This document shows, one piece after another, positions 8,123 to 15,981 of a DNA stretch of 61,462 nucleotides. A program made the translations under genes and the position numbers. The first letter of the stretch is position 1. Every line of letters begins with the position of its first letter. The notes beneath the pieces were generated by a model. The model searched no databases. It saw only the letters and a list, made by a program, of their open reading frames with translations, and was not told the origin of the DNA. The DNA comes from Streptomyces sp. AC555_RSS877 (GTDB lineage Bacteria; Actinomycetota; Actinomycetes; Streptomycetales; Streptomycetaceae): the NCBI RefSeq assembly GCF_019049245.1, contig NZ_JAGMUK010000053.1, positions 117,303 to 178,764 of the forward strand, given 5' to 3'.

Positions 8123-9780
8123 CCGACTCCCGTTACGCGGCCAAGCCCTGGCTCGGCCTGCTCGACGACGCCCAGCGTGGGCCCATAGAGCCGGCCGGCT
8201 CCCTCGTCCACGCCCTGCGCAAGGCGGTCGAACAGACCCCCGACCGCACCTTCCTCGCCTACTTCGACGGCCGCCTGACCTACCGCGAGGCCGACGAGCT
8301 GAGCGACTCCGTGGCCGGTCACCTGGCCGCCCGCGGCCTGGAGCCCGGCGACCGGGTGGCCATCCTGCTGCAGAACTCACCGCACTTCGTGCTCGCCCTG
8401 CTCGGCGCCTGGAAGGCGGGCGCGATCGTCGTGCCCGTCAACCCCATGTACAAGTCCGGGGAGGTCGGGCACGTCCTGCGGGACGGCGAGGTGGCCGCGC
8501 TGGTCTGCTCGGACCGCGCCTGGGAGTCCTATCTGCGGGACACCGCCGCCGACTCGCCCCCGCGGATCGTGCTGACCGCCTGCGAGCTCGACTTCCAGAC
8601 CCGCCAGGACGCGCGCGTGCTGACCTTCGAGCGGCTTGCGCAGGCCGCGGACGCCGACGACCTGACGGTTGTCGCCCGGGCCGGTCACCAGGCGCCGGAG
8701 GGCCGCGACCCGGCCCCCGCCGACATCGCGCTGATCAGCTACACCTCGGGCACCAGCGGCACCCCCAAGGGCGCCACCAACACCCACGGCAACATCATGT
8801 ACAACGCCGAGCGGCAGCGGACCGGCCTCGGCCTGCCCGAGGCGCCCGTCTACTTCGCGATGGCGCCGCTGTTCCACATCACCGGCATGGTCTGCCAGCT
8901 GGGCGCCTGCCTGAACAGCGCGGGCACGCTCGTCCTGGCGTACCGCTTCGAGGCGGGCGTCGTCCTGGACGCGTTCGCCGAACACCGGCCGCACTACACG
9001 GTCGGCCCGTCGACCGCCTTCATGGCGCTGGCCGCCCACCCGTCCGTCACCCCGGACCACTTCTCCTCCTTCGTCAACATCTCCTCCGGCGGTGCACCCC
9101 TTCCGCCCGCCCTGGTGGAGAAGTTCCGGACCGGCTTCGGGCCGTACATCCGCAACGGCTACGGGCTCACCGAGTGCACCGCGCCCTGCGCCTCCGTACC
9201 GCCGGCCCTGGAAGCGCCCGTCGACCCGGTCTCCGGGACGCTGGCCGTGGGCGCGCCCGGCCCCGACACGGTCGTCCGGATCGTCGACGACCAGGGTGGC
9301 GAGGTGCCCTTCGGAGAACAGGGCGAGATCCTCGTACGGGGGCCGCAGGTCGTCCCCGGCTACTGGCGGCGCCCCGACGCCACCGCCGAGACCTTCCCGG
9401 ACGGGGAGCTGCGCACCGGGGACATCGGTTTCATGGACGAGCACGGCTGGCTGTACGTCGTCGACCGCAAGAAGGACATGATCAACGCGTCCGGCTTCAA
9501 GGTGTGGCCGCGCGAGGTCGAGGACGTGCTCTACACCCACCCGGCGGTGCGCGAGGCGGCCGTCGTCGGCGTGCCCGACGGGTACCGGGGGGAGACCGTC
9601 AAGGCGTACATCAGCCTGCGTCCGGGTTCCGACACGGACCCGGATGCGCTCGCCGCGTACTGCAAGGAGAGACTGGCCGCCTACAAGTACCCGCGGGAGG
9701 TCGAGATCCTGCCGGACTTGCCGAAGACGGCGAGTGGGAAGATCCTCCGGCGGGAACTGCGTTCCCGCACGCACGACTAG
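8119..9780 (+). CDS. Acyl-CoA synthetase (AMP-forming)
   Basis: A 553-residue ANL-superfamily ligase that activates a carboxylic acid to acyl-AMP and then acyl-CoA. The phosphate loop YTSGTSGTPKG is near residue 212, with YGLTE, the TGD motif in LRTGDIGFMDEHGWL, the hinge DRKKDMI and the C-terminal catalytic lysine in KTASGKILRREL. Length suits medium or long-chain fatty acid or aromatic acid ligases. It begins with a GTG inside the SDR stop. Likely co-regulated with the acyl-CoA dehydrogenase at 10705 through the shared operator. Confidence 0.9.
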   Translation: MTDSRYAAKPWLGLLDDAQRGPIEPAGSLVHALRKAVEQTPDRTFLAYFDGRLTYREADELSDSVAGHLAARGLEPGDRVAILLQNSPHFVLALLGAWKAGAIVVPVNPMYKSGEVGHVLRDGEVAALVCSDRAWESYLRDTAADSPPRIVLTACELDFQTRQDARVLTFERLAQAADADDLTVVARAGHQAPEGRDPAPADIALISYTSGTSGTPKGATNTHGNIMYNAERQRTGLGLPEAPVYFAMAPLFHITGMVCQLGACLNSAGTLVLAYRFEAGVVLDAFAEHRPHYTVGPSTAFMALAAHPSVTPDHFSSFVNISSGGAPLPPALVEKFRTGFGPYIRNGYGLTECTAPCASVPPALEAPVDPVSGTLAVGAPGPDTVVRIVDDQGGEVPFGEQGEILVRGPQVVPGYWRRPDATAETFPDGELRTGDIGFMDEHGWLYVVDRKKDMINASGFKVWPREVEDVLYTHPAVREAAVVGVPDGYRGETVKAYISLRPGSDTDPDALAAYCKERLAAYKYPREVEILPDLPKTASGKILRRELRSRTHD

Positions 9781-9821
9781 AGACAACAACACAAGCATGC
9801 CTCGGAAGGCAGGTGGCGGCA

Positions 9822-10415
9822 GTGCCCAGGACTACGGACGGTGACGGGACCCCCGTGCCGCAGCGGCTCCTCGCCGCAGCCACCCGGCTCTTCGCCGAGC
9901 AGGGCTACGACCGCACCTCGGTGCAGGAGATCGTCGAGGCGGCGGGCGTCACCAAGGGGGCGCTCTACCACTACTTCGGCTCCAAGGACGACCTCCTGCA
10001 CGAGGTGTACGCGCGCGTGCTGCGCGTCCAGCAGGAAAGACTCGACGCGTTCGCGAACGCGGACGAGCCGATCGAGAAGCGTCTCAGGGGCGCGGCGGCC
10101 GACGTCGTCGTCACCACCATCGACAACCTCGACGACGCGTCGATCTTCTTCCGTTCGATGCACCACCTCAGCCCCGAGAAGCACAAGCAGGTGCGCGCCG
10201 AACGCCGGCGCTACCACGAACGCTTCCGCGCGCTCGTCGAGGAGGGCCAGCAGGCCGGCGTCTTCTCCGAGGCGACCCCCGCCGACCTGGTCGTGGACTA
10301 CCACTTCGGCTCCGTCCACCACCTGTCCACCTGGTACCGCCCCGACGGCCCGCTCAGCCCCCAGGAGGTCGCCGACCACCTCGCGGACCTCCTGCTGCGG
10401 GCACTGCGGCCCTAG
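9822..10415 (+). CDS. TetR family transcriptional regulator
   Basis: A 197-residue protein. The N-terminal helix-turn-helix reads LFAEQGYDRTSVQEIVEAAGVTKGALYHYFGSKDDLL, typical of TetR. The C-terminal ligand domain is helical, with SMHHLSPEKHKQ. The start is a GTG with GGAAGG upstream. It is the third gene of the SDR-synthetase unit. The probable ligand is an acyl-CoA, by analogy with regulators of acyl-CoA metabolism. Its TAG stop lies within the CTAG target of the adjacent repeat element. Confidence 0.87.
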   Translation: MPRTTDGDGTPVPQRLLAAATRLFAEQGYDRTSVQEIVEAAGVTKGALYHYFGSKDDLLHEVYARVLRVQQERLDAFANADEPIEKRLRGAAADVVVTTIDNLDDASIFFRSMHHLSPEKHKQVRAERRRYHERFRALVEEGQQAGVFSEATPADLVVDYHFGSVHHLSTWYRPDGPLSPQEVADHLADLLLRALRP

Positions 10416-10634
10416 GTCCTGTCCGGCGGATCATGCCGCAGACGTGGGGCCTGGCACGCCGATCTGCGGCGTTGTCGTCGGTTGCCGACTCCCGCACTCT
10501 CGACCTCGCTCGAGCGGGGGGACCCCCATCGCGTCGACGCCCTCCTCCGCCTTGCAGCTCGACGCACCAGGCCCCGCTCACCTGCGTCGATGAGGCGCCG
10601 CGGATGTCCTGCGACTTGATCCGCCGGACAGGCC
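10416..10634 (+). mobile_element. MITE-like element, copy A (219 bp)
   Basis: Non-coding element bounded by near-perfect 18-bp inverted repeats (consensus GGYCTGTCCGGCGGATCA at each end; one mismatch at this left end). It is flanked on both sides by CTAG (10412-10415 and 10635-10638), consistent with a 4-bp target duplication of the type made by some IS5-family transposases. Copy B lies inverted at 44102-44320 and is nearly identical by eye. There is no transposase gene inside, so it would need one in trans. Short open frames inside it have no family features and are not called. Confidence 0.8.
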
Positions 10635-10649
10635 CTAGGGCCGCGCGCG

Positions 10650-10704
10650 GGTGACGCGGGTGAGGGGCGGCTGCCACCGGCAGCCGCCCCTCACCCGCGT
10701 CACC
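10650..10704. terminator. Strong stem-loop terminator
   Basis: A perfect 24-bp inverted repeat (10650-10673 and 10681-10704) with a 7-base loop. It ends next to the acyl-CoA dehydrogenase stop codon. Being symmetric, it can end transcripts from both sides. No U-tract, as is usual in Streptomyces. Confidence 0.85.
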
Positions 10705-11928
10705 TCACAGGTACTTCTTCAGCTCCCGGCGCGCCAGCGACCGCTGGTGCACCTCGTCCGGCCCGTCGGCGATCATCAGGGTCCGGGCACCGGCGTAGAG
10801 CTCGGCGAGGGGGAAGTCCTGGCTCACGCCACCCGCGCCGTGCAGCTGGATGGCCCGGTCGATGATGTCGACGACCGCGCGGGGCGTGGCGATCTTGATG
10901 GCCTGGATCTCCGCGTGGGCGCCCCGGTTGCCGACGGTGTCCATCAGCCAGGCCGTCTTCAGCACCAGCAGCCGCAGCTGCTCGACGGTCACCCGCGCGT
11001 CGGCGATCCAGTTGTGGACGACCCCCTGCTGGGCCAGCGCCTTGCCGAACGCGTCACGTGAGACGGCCCGCCTGCACATCAGCTCGATCGCCCGCTCGGC
11101 CATGCCGATCAGCCGCATGCAGTGGTGGATACGGCCGGGACCCAGCCGGGCCTGCGCGATGGCGAAGCCGCCGCCCTCCTCGCCGATCAGGTTCGACGCC
11201 GGCACGCGCGCGTGGTCGAAGATCACCTCGGCGTGGCCGCCGTGGGAGTGGTCCTCGTAGCCGAACACCCGCATCGCCCGCTCGACCGTGACCCCCGGGG
11301 TATCGCGGGGGACGAGGATCATGGACTGCTGACGGCGGATGTCGGCACCGTCCGGGTCCGTCTTGCCCATCACGATGAAGATCTTGCAGTCCGGGTTCAT
11401 CGCCCCGGAGATGTACCACTTGCGGCCGGTGACGACGTAGTCGTCCGTGCCGTCGGAGGCCCGCTCGATGTGCGTGGTGATGTTCGTGGCGTCCGAGGAG
11501 GCCACCTCCGGCTCGGTCATCGCGAACGCCGAGCGGATCTCACCGGCGAGCAGCGGCGCCAGCCACTGCTTCTTCTGCTGCTCGTCGCCGAACTGCGTGA
11601 GCACCTCCATGTTCCCGGTGTCGGGCGCCGCGCAGTTCAGCGCGGTGGGCGCCAACTGCGGGGAACGGCCGGTGATCTCGGCGAGCGGGGCGTACTGCAG
11701 GTTGGTCAGGCCGGCGCCGTACTCGGCGTCGGGAAGGAAGAGGTTCCACAGGCCCTGCCGGCGCGCCTCGGCCTTCAGCTCCTCGACCACGGCCGGGGTG
11801 TCCCACGGCGAGGCGAGCAGGGCGCGCTGCTCCTCCGCGACCGCCTCGGCCGGGTAGACGTACTCGTCCATGAAGGCGAGCAGCTTGGCGCGCAGCTCCT
11901 CGGTGCGCGCGTCGAACGCGAAGTCCAT
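10705..11928 (-). CDS. Acyl-CoA dehydrogenase
   Basis: A 407-residue flavoprotein of the acyl-CoA dehydrogenase superfamily. FAD-binding stretches include SAFAMTEPEVASSDATNI and VTGRKWYISGA; the C-terminal helical domain contains QLHGAGGVSQDFPLAELYAGARTLMIADGPDEVH. It follows the APH-like gene by 6 bases, so the two form an operon. This ACAD plus APH-kinase pair is the bacterial counterpart of the fused ACAD10/ACAD11 proteins, which handle 4-hydroxy fatty acyl-CoAs through a phosphorylated intermediate. That function is inferred from the pairing. Confidence 0.9.
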   Translation of the reverse strand: MDFAFDARTEELRAKLLAFMDEYVYPAEAVAEEQRALLASPWDTPAVVEELKAEARRQGLWNLFLPDAEYGAGLTNLQYAPLAEITGRSPQLAPTALNCAAPDTGNMEVLTQFGDEQQKKQWLAPLLAGEIRSAFAMTEPEVASSDATNITTHIERASDGTDDYVVTGRKWYISGAMNPDCKIFIVMGKTDPDGADIRRQQSMILVPRDTPGVTVERAMRVFGYEDHSHGGHAEVIFDHARVPASNLIGEEGGGFAIAQARLGPGRIHHCMRLIGMAERAIELMCRRAVSRDAFGKALAQQGVVHNWIADARVTVEQLRLLVLKTAWLMDTVGNRGAHAEIQAIKIATPRAVVDIIDRAIQLHGAGGVSQDFPLAELYAGARTLMIADGPDEVHQRSLARRELKKYL

Positions 11929-11934
11929 GTTCTG

Positions 11935-12957
11935 TCAGCCTTCCTGAAGAGTGGTCAGGCCGTGCCCGATGAAGACGGGGACCAGCTCACCGATGCGGTC
12001 GAAGCCCGGGCCGACCGTCTGGCCCAGGGTGTAGCGGTAGTGGATGCCCTCCAGGATCACGGCGAGCTTGAACCAGGCGAACGCCGTGTACCAGGAGACC
12101 GCCAGGACGTCGCGGCCCGAGCGGGCCGCGTACCGCTCGATCAGCTCGGCGGGCGTGGGGTGCCCGGCGGCCTCCGCGGTCGTGGAAACCGGTGAGTCGG
12201 GCGTGCCGAGCGGCATGCTGTACATCACCAGCAGGCCGAGGTCGGTGAGCGGGTCGCCGAGGGTCGACATCTCCCAGTCGAGGATCGCCTTGATCCGGTC
12301 GTCGTCGCCGATCAGGACGTTGTCGAGCCGGTAGTCGCCGTGCACCACGGTCGGGGCGGGGGAGTCGGGCAGCTGACGGCCGAGGGCCGCGTGCAGCTCG
12401 TCGATGCCGGACAGCTCACGGTTGCGGGAGGCGTCCAGCTGCTTGCCCCAGCGCCGCAGCTGGCGGTCCAGGAAGCCCTCCGGGCGGCCGAAGTCGCCGA
12501 GACCCACCTCGGCCGGGTCCACCGCGTGCAGTTCCACGAGCGTGTCCACCAGGGACAGCACGGCACCCCGGGTGCGCTCCGGGCCGAGCGGGGCGAGCTG
12601 GTCGGCCGTGCGGTACGGCGTCCCCTCCACGAACTCCATGACGTAGAAGGACGCCCCGAGCACCTCGTCGTCCTCGCACAGCAGCACGGGGCGGGGCACC
12701 GGCACGTTCGTCGGGTGCAGCGCGCTGATCACCCGGTGCTCGCGCTTCATGTCGTGCGCGGTGGCGAGCACATGGCCGAGCGGAGGCCGTCGTACGACCC
12801 ACTTCGACGTGCCGTCGGAGACCTTGTAGGTGAGGTTCGACCGTCCGCCCTCGATCAGCCGGCCGGTCAGGGGGCCGTGCACCAGGCCGGGCCGCTCGCG
12901 GTCGAGCAGGCCGCGCAGCCGGTCGAGATCGAGTCCGGGCGGGTGGTCGGGGCTCAT
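11935..12957 (-). CDS. APH-type phosphotransferase (ACAD10/11 N-terminal-like)
   Basis: A 340-residue kinase-like protein. Visible motifs: a glycine-rich GGRSNLTYKV loop, the catalytic HGDYRLDN and the metal site ILDWEMSTLGDPLTDLG. It starts at an ATG with a GTAGGAG site. It belongs to the group that accompanies or is fused to acyl-CoA dehydrogenases, probably phosphorylating a hydroxyacyl-CoA so that the dehydrogenase partner can act. Drug resistance is unlikely, given the neighbour. Promoter with TetR-type palindrome lies 41-58 bases upstream. Confidence 0.87.
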   Translation of the reverse strand: MSPDHPPGLDLDRLRGLLDRERPGLVHGPLTGRLIEGGRSNLTYKVSDGTSKWVVRRPPLGHVLATAHDMKREHRVISALHPTNVPVPRPVLLCEDDEVLGASFYVMEFVEGTPYRTADQLAPLGPERTRGAVLSLVDTLVELHAVDPAEVGLGDFGRPEGFLDRQLRRWGKQLDASRNRELSGIDELHAALGRQLPDSPAPTVVHGDYRLDNVLIGDDDRIKAILDWEMSTLGDPLTDLGLLVMYSMPLGTPDSPVSTTAEAAGHPTPAELIERYAARSGRDVLAVSWYTAFAWFKLAVILEGIHYRYTLGQTVGPGFDRIGELVPVFIGHGLTTLQEG

Positions 12958-12997
12958 TCGTTGCTCCTACGGACGGACGAATTCAACACGACCAATG

Positions 12998-13015
12998 ATG
13001 CCGACCGGTCGGTAT
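12998..13015. promoter_or_regulatory. TetR-type palindromic operator upstream of the APH/ACAD operon
   Basis: The 18-bp sequence ATGCCGACCGGTCGGTAT is a near-perfect palindrome with one mismatched pair. Its complement shares ACATACCGACCGGT with the site at 7284. It lies just upstream of the APH gene and marks that operon and the SDR operon as one regulon. Confidence 0.65.
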
Positions 13016-13066
13016 GTCGTCCAGTAGTGGAGCGGAACCCGGAACGTGATCGGGGCCACCCTAGGC

Positions 13067-13103
13067 CGACAACTCCCCGCGCAGGGCGGCCGGGGAGGTG
13101 TCG
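13067..13103 (-). terminator. Probable terminator after the His-rich gene
   Basis: Imperfect 12-bp arms (13067-13078 and 13092-13103, ending in CGACA and TGTCG) lie 26 bases past the stop of the His-rich gene. Moderate stem with one mismatch. Confidence 0.5.
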
Positions 13104-13128
13104 GGGGTGACTTCTCGGCCGGGCCGGC

Positions 13129-13425
13129 TCAGTGATCGTCCCAGTGGCCCTCGTGCTGGGCGTGCCGGTGGCCGTCGTGGAGGTAGTCCACGTGGTCGCC
13201 GTGCAGGACGCTCTCGTGCCCGCAGTCCTGGCCGTGCCGGTGGTCGTGGCCCTCGTGGGCGACATGCGCGTCGGCTTCGCACTCGTCCCAGTGGCCGCCG
13301 TGCTCGCGGTGCATGTGCCCGTCGTGCGCGTAGTCGACGTGGTCGCCGTGCGGCACCTCGGCGTGGCCGCAGTCCGGGCCGTGCGTGTGCGGGTGGGAGG
13401 CGTGTTCCTGGTGAAGGGTGGTCAT
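13129..13425 (-). CDS. Histidine-rich protein with two tandem metal-binding-type repeats
   Basis: A 98-residue protein that is nearly one third histidine with many Asp. Two repeats of about 40 residues share the pattern DCGH..(V/P).HGDHVDY.HDGH.H..H.GHWD: residues about 19-52 and 66-98. Each repeat has one cysteine and about nine histidines. This suits Zn, Ni or Cu binding in a storage or chaperone role. There is no signal peptide or membrane segment, so it is probably cytoplasmic. The start is chosen for GAAGGTGA just upstream. No metal transporter or Zur-type box is visible nearby, so the metal is unknown. Confidence 0.78.
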   Translation of the reverse strand: MTTLHQEHASHPHTHGPDCGHAEVPHGDHVDYAHDGHMHREHGGHWDECEADAHVAHEGHDHRHGQDCGHESVLHGDHVDYLHDGHRHAQHEGHWDDH

Positions 13426-13610
13426 GGTGCTCACCTTCAAGGGTGCGGGCGATGACGTCGGACAGGCTGCCACGCGAACGCCGCGTATCGGGCGATTCGG
13501 GCCTGTGTGGCGTCCGGGTACCCGCAGGGAGGCGGGCCCATGGAGTCGCCCGCGCGGATTCGCGTACGGGGATCCGCCCCGGGTGGCCTGGTGGAACCCG
13601 ACAACAGGGC

Positions 13611-13943
13611 CTAAAGGATCAGCGCCGCCGCGCACACCGCGAGGCCGACCGTGAGCAGTGCCCCCGCCGACGCGTGCCGGGGGGAGAGTGCCGCCGGGCT
13701 GCTCGTGGCGGACAGGACGCGGATGCGTCGGTGCGCGATCAGCAGAAAGGCCATCCACAGGCCGCAGGACAGGGCGCCGAGGACGATCCCGGACACCGAG
13801 GTCCCGCCGTGCAGCGTGGTTTTCAGGGCGAGCAGGGCGGCGGCGGTGCTGGACAGGGTCGTGCGCCGCCAGGCCAGCCGGGTCCGCTCGGGCTGCAGAC
13901 CGGGGTCCCGGTCCGGGGCCTCCCGGACGGGTGCCGCGCTCAT
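13611..13943 (-). CDS. DUF202 family membrane protein
   Basis: A 110-residue protein with the DUF202 signature PERTRLAWRRTTLS at the N-terminus, followed by about three hydrophobic segments. It overlaps the upstream DUF202 gene by four bases (ATGA). DUF202 proteins are small integral membrane proteins of unknown function, often found in pairs as here. Confidence 0.82.
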   Translation of the reverse strand: MSAAPVREAPDRDPGLQPERTRLAWRRTTLSSTAAALLALKTTLHGGTSVSGIVLGALSCGLWMAFLLIAHRRIRVLSATSSPAALSPRHASAGALLTVGLAVCAAALIL

Positions 13944-14332
13944 CCCTCCCACCCGAAGAGCACCACGACGACCATCGCGACGGCCACCACCGCGACGGCG
14001 AGGCTCAGCAGTGCCGGGAACCGGGACACCGGCAGGTCCTCGCCCCGGCGCATGGCCCGCTCGCAGCGGACCCAGTGGTTGACCGCCCGCAGCGCGCACA
14101 GCACGCCCGCCGCGAGCAGCGCGAGCGCGAGGCCGACCCGCCAGCCCCAGCGCAGGTCCGGCAGGAACTGGTCCACGGCGAAGCCGCCGCCGATCAGCGC
14201 GAGCGCGGTGCGCAGCCAGGCCAGGAAGGTGCGTTCGTTCGCCAGCGAGAAGCGGTAGTCGGGGGTGCTGCCCTCCCGCCGGATCTCCTGGGGGGCGAAC
14301 CACAGCCGGACGTTGCGTGCGAAACCGATCAC
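13940..14332 (-). CDS. DUF202/YidH family membrane protein
   Basis: A 130-residue protein with the family motif YRFSLANERTFLAWLRTALALIGGG and two further membrane segments. This is the first gene of a two-gene unit with the DUF202 gene at 13611. E. coli YidH is the named relative; its function is unknown. Confidence 0.85.
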   Translation of the reverse strand: MIGFARNVRLWFAPQEIRREGSTPDYRFSLANERTFLAWLRTALALIGGGFAVDQFLPDLRWGWRVGLALALLAAGVLCALRAVNHWVRCERAMRRGEDLPVSRFPALLSLAVAVVAVAMVVVVLFGWEG

Positions 14333-14365
14333 GGGCAGGACCCTACCGGGGCACTGTCACGGGGC

Positions 14366-14388
14366 TTGTCGGTGCCGCCCGCTACCGT
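14366..14388 (+). promoter_or_regulatory. RecA-NDp/PafBC-type DNA-damage promoter
   Basis: TTGTCGGTG (14366-14374), exactly 8 bases, then TACCGT (14383-14388). This matches the actinobacterial RecA-independent damage promoter pattern TTGTCRGTG-N8-TAnnnT recognised with PafBC. The ATG at 14397 falls where transcription should begin. Confidence 0.6.
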
Positions 14389-14396
14389 TCGGGGGC

Positions 14397-14534
14397 ATGG
14401 ATGTGCCCACGTCACTGGCCGGATACGCGCAGCCGGGGTACGGCATCGCCCCCGCCGAGCCCCTGCTCGACCTGCCCGGGTTCTGGCCGGCGTACTTGGG
14501 CCGGTCTGATCAGTGGAGCCGGCGGCTCGCCGGC
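14397..14534 (+). pseudogene. Probable 5' stump of a leaderless gene
   Basis: A reading frame starting MDVPTSLAGYAQPGYG sits directly behind the DNA-damage-type promoter, with no room for a leader. The first 35 or so residues look protein-like. The frame then runs, still open, antisense through the Nudix gene, which is clearly the real gene there. I read this as the start of a gene whose remainder has been lost; an alternative is a small peptide gene. The original product is not recognisable. Confidence 0.35.
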
Positions 14535-15050
14535 TCAGCCCATCGAACGGTAGGCCCGCAGTCGCTCGTACGCGGCCAGCCCGTCCGGCACCCACTCCCA
14601 CTCCGTCAGCCGGCGCCGCACCTCGTCCTCCGGCAGGAAGTCGTGCCAGGCCACCTCCTCGGCCTGCGGGCTGACCGGAAGGTCGCAGCGGACCTCGTAC
14701 ACCGAGGACCACCAGGTCCGGCCGGCGCCGTCGTCGTAGAGGAACGTGAAGAGGTGCCCGGGGCGAGGCAGCCCGCTCACGCCCAGTTCCTCCTCGGCCT
14801 CGCGCAGGGCCGCGTCGTCGTAGGACTCGCCCGCGCCGACCACTCCGCCGACGAACATGTCGTACAGGGACGGGAAGACGAGTTTGGTCGGCGTGCGGCG
14901 GTGTACGAAGATCCGGCCCTCGGCGTCCCGGGCCTGGATGAAGACGCAGCGGTGGCGCAGGCCCTTCGCGTAGGCCTCGCCGCGCGGGGACTGTCCGATG
15001 ACGTTGTCGTTCTCGTCGACGATGTCGAGGATCTCGTCAGCAGCGCTCAT
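14535..15050 (-). CDS. Nudix hydrolase
   Basis: A 171-residue protein. The Nudix box GGVVGAGESYDDAALREAEEELGV fits the G-x5-E-x7-REUxEExGU pattern with all catalytic glutamates. The N-terminus DEILDIVDENDNVIGQSPRGEAY resembles the YfcD/isopentenyl-diphosphate-isomerase-like branch. It hydrolyses a nucleoside-diphosphate-linked compound; which one cannot be said. The start at 15050 gives the usual family length. Confidence 0.88.
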   Translation of the reverse strand: MSAADEILDIVDENDNVIGQSPRGEAYAKGLRHRCVFIQARDAEGRIFVHRRTPTKLVFPSLYDMFVGGVVGAGESYDDAALREAEEELGVSGLPRPGHLFTFLYDDGAGRTWWSSVYEVRCDLPVSPQAEEVAWHDFLPEDEVRRRLTEWEWVPDGLAAYERLRAYRSMG

Positions 15051-15081
15051 GGCCCCATCCAAGCAGGGGCCGCAGGCAGCC

Positions 15082-15981
15082 TCAGGCCCGGACCTCGGCC
15101 GGCTGAGGGTCCCGCGCCCGCTCGGTCTGCGTGCACGGCATCGCCGGGTGCATGCCGAGGAGCACGATGCCGCCGACGATCGCCGCGAGCCCCGCCGCCT
15201 CCCAGGCCAGCGCGCCCGTGTCGGTGCGCAGCCGGTCGCCGAGGAAGCCGACACCGCAGATGATCCCGGCCAGCGGCTGGGCCGCGGTCAGGGCGGGCAG
15301 CGACATCCGCAGGGGAGCGGTCTCGAAGGCGCTCTGCACGAGGATGAGGCCGGTGACGCCGAGCACCAGCACGGCGTACGGCTGCCAGCCGGTCAGCAGC
15401 TCCACGAGGCCGCCCTCGGAGAAGCGCTGGCCGCTCACGCGGGTCAGCGCGTCCTGGACGCCGTACAGCAGACCGGCGGCCAGGGCGAGCAGGACCGGGC
15501 CGGAGCTCAGCCGGGAGCGCTTGGCGTAGGCGGTGAGCAGCAGGGCGAGGCCGATCATCACGCCGATGATCAGCCAGGGGCGCAGGGGGTCGGTGACCGG
15601 GGTGCCGCCGCGCGGCTCGCCCGCCACGATGAACGTGGTCACTCCGCCCGCGAGCAACAGGAGGCCCGCCCAGCCCTGGCGGCCCAGCGGTTGCTTGCTC
15701 TGCTTGCGGGACAGGGCGAGGGCGAACACCAGGTTGGTCGCGAGGAGGGGCTCCACCAAGGAGATCTCGCCCTGGCTCAGCGCGATCGCGCCGAGGGCCA
15801 TGCCGGCCACCATCAGGCCGATGCCGCCGAGCCAGCGCGGCACCTTCATCAGGTCGAGCAGCAGCCGGGGAGAGAGGAAGTCGCTCAGCGGAGCCTGCCG
15901 GGCGGCGTTCTGCTGGAGCACGAACCCGAAGCCCAGACAGCAGGCCGCGCTCACGGCGAGAACAAGTACCAGAACCGACAC
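15082..15981 (-). CDS. DMT superfamily (EamA-type) transporter
   Basis: A membrane protein of about 299 residues with roughly ten hydrophobic segments, starting VSVLVLVLAVSAACC. EamA-like features include GEISLVEPLLATNLVFAL and ALTAAQPLAGIICGVGFLGDRL. The frame is open upstream to 16203, but that extension is hydrophilic and Pro/Gly-rich. A GTG at 15981 behind a GAGG is the better start. It is likely an exporter or permease for a small metabolite. The Nudix gene follows 31 bases downstream and may be co-transcribed. Confidence 0.8.
   Translation of the reverse strand: MSVLVLVLAVSAACCLGFGFVLQQNAARQAPLSDFLSPRLLLDLMKVPRWLGGIGLMVAGMALGAIALSQGEISLVEPLLATNLVFALALSRKQSKQPLGRQGWAGLLLLAGGVTTFIVAGEPRGGTPVTDPLRPWLIIGVMIGLALLLTAYAKRSRLSSGPVLLALAAGLLYGVQDALTRVSGQRFSEGGLVELLTGWQPYAVLVLGVTGLILVQSAFETAPLRMSLPALTAAQPLAGIICGVGFLGDRLRTDTGALAWEAAGLAAIVGGIVLLGMHPAMPCTQTERARDPQPAEVRA

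Noticed and set aside
10433..10654. Small open frames inside the MITE (and its copy at 44102)
   Set aside because: They arise from the element's GC-rich sequence, differ between copies and have no protein features.
14535..15263. + strand frame continuing from the 14397 start through the Nudix gene
   Set aside because: The opposite strand encodes an intact Nudix box; only the first 35 or so codons at 14397 could be genuine.
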